Positions 63,279-64,000 of a DNA stretch of 64,000 bases are shown here, in pieces (within the stretch, counting starts at the first letter, position 1; each line of letters opens with the position of its first letter). The notes beneath the pieces were generated by a model, which was not told the DNA's origin, did no database searches, and saw nothing but the letters and a program-made list of their open reading frames with translations. The translations under genes were made by a program, and so were the position numbers. Origin of the DNA: Promerops cafer (lineage: Eukaryota > Chordata > Aves > Passeriformes > Nectariniidae); assembly GCA_013398275.1 (NCBI GenBank), contig VZSE01002186.1:1826428-1890427 (forward strand), in the 5' to 3' direction.

Positions 63279-64000
63279 CTAAAAGAGACAAATGATGTGT
63301 AAAAATTTAATGGATAATATTGTATGTTGCTCATTTATATAAAACTAGATGAATTTGCACTGAATCTCTCTTATATCCCCTGAACTTTATAGACTATTCT
63401 CATTAGAAACAAAAGGAACTTCAGAAATTTCACCTTCCTATTGATCACAAGTAGGAATTTATTAATATACAAGGCTATATTCCTATATGCATACTATGAT
63501 AAAGATATAAAGAGCAAATACACAGCTAAGTCATTATGAGTGTTCCTTTGCAAGATCATTTTCTACAGTCTTTCACTCTACTTTCAACTGAATCTCCCTT
63601 TGCAATTTTAAATCTCGTAAAAAAATGAAGTTTGTAAAAGTGTGGATGTACTGTTATGGAAAAAGAAATCAATATCAAATGCTGTGGCTAGTTTAGAACA
63701 AAGAAGAAAGTACTCTCCTCACTGACATTTGTAGCTAGCCAAGCTCATTTAATCAGGGTTGAAAGTAACCATATTTCATACTTCAGGGCAAAAAATTAGT
63801 CAGAAGGCATTACTGTGTTGTTAATCTCTGTTTTAATTAGCTCTACCTATCACAGGCAAGAGTGTGGAGGAGGAGATGGGTGTTTGATGTGTTACATGTT
63901 GGCTGGTACTTCAGCCTAGATGGGAAGGTATGCAATTCCAGAGCCCAAGTCAGTTCAGGCCAGCTGAGATTTCTCTGAACAGGTAACACATTAATGACCT
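63279..64000 (-). other. SYAP1: SYAP1 last intron (partial)
   Basis: Sequence upstream of the last SYAP1 coding exon. No further exon was seen before the window ends. Confidence 0.75.

Noticed and set aside
1..64000. CRISPR arrays, operons, tRNA or rRNA genes
   Set aside because: No regular spaced repeats or cloverleaf-like conserved boxes noticed; the genome is a vertebrate nuclear one.

Overview
The window is a piece of vertebrate nuclear genome, almost certainly from a bird and possibly a songbird. The evidence is AT-rich introns with tight GT/AG exons, CpG-island promoters, CR1 LINE tails, and LTR types I associate with avian endogenous retroviruses. Three neighbouring genes are recognised from translated exons: RBBP7-like (+, 13831-20759), TXLNG (-, 50612 down to 29449) and the last coding exon of SYAP1 (-, 63278-63151). 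Order and orientation match, from memory, the human Xp22.2 block SYAP1-TXLNG-RBBP7, so this looks like the ancestral locus and not a random insertion.

Layout. 1-13.3 kb: no recognisable gene; one solo LTR (about 5861-6264); two CR1 tails in inverted orientation (12771-12896 and 13347-13451) just before a CpG island. 13.5-21.2 kb: the RBBP7 locus. It keeps its CpG island, start codon, introns, splice sites, stop codon and polyadenylation signals, but its reading frame is broken in several exons and three middle exons are absent. 21.2-27.4 kb: tail-to-tail gap between RBBP7 and TXLNG with one CR1 fragment. 27.4-50.8 kb: TXLNG, ten coding exons joining in frame to 527 codons, with a solo LTR in intron 7, a CR1 relic in intron 5, an unexplained 230-codon ORF in intron 1, and a 63-base N gap beside exon 1. 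50.6-51.1 kb: TXLNG promoter (ETS, CCAAT, E-box and ZNF143-type sites) and a CR1 relic. 51.1-56.0 kb: no gene seen. 56.0-59.8 kb: a broken gammaretrovirus-like endogenous element with gag and protease remnants and several LTR copies, without recognisable polymerase or envelope. 59.8-63.15 kb: noncoding, probably partly the SYAP1 3' UTR. 63.15-64 kb: SYAP1 last coding exon and part of the intron before it.

The main observation is the contrast between neighbours. TXLNG is fully intact across ten exons. RBBP7, normally one of the most conserved chromatin genes, carries a one-base deletion, an in-frame stop, loss of exons for about 105 WD-repeat residues, a six-base insertion, a two-base deletion, and substitutions at normally fixed positions. 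It reads as an unprocessed, still promoter-bearing pseudogene at its native address, or as a decayed duplicate whose intact partner lies elsewhere.
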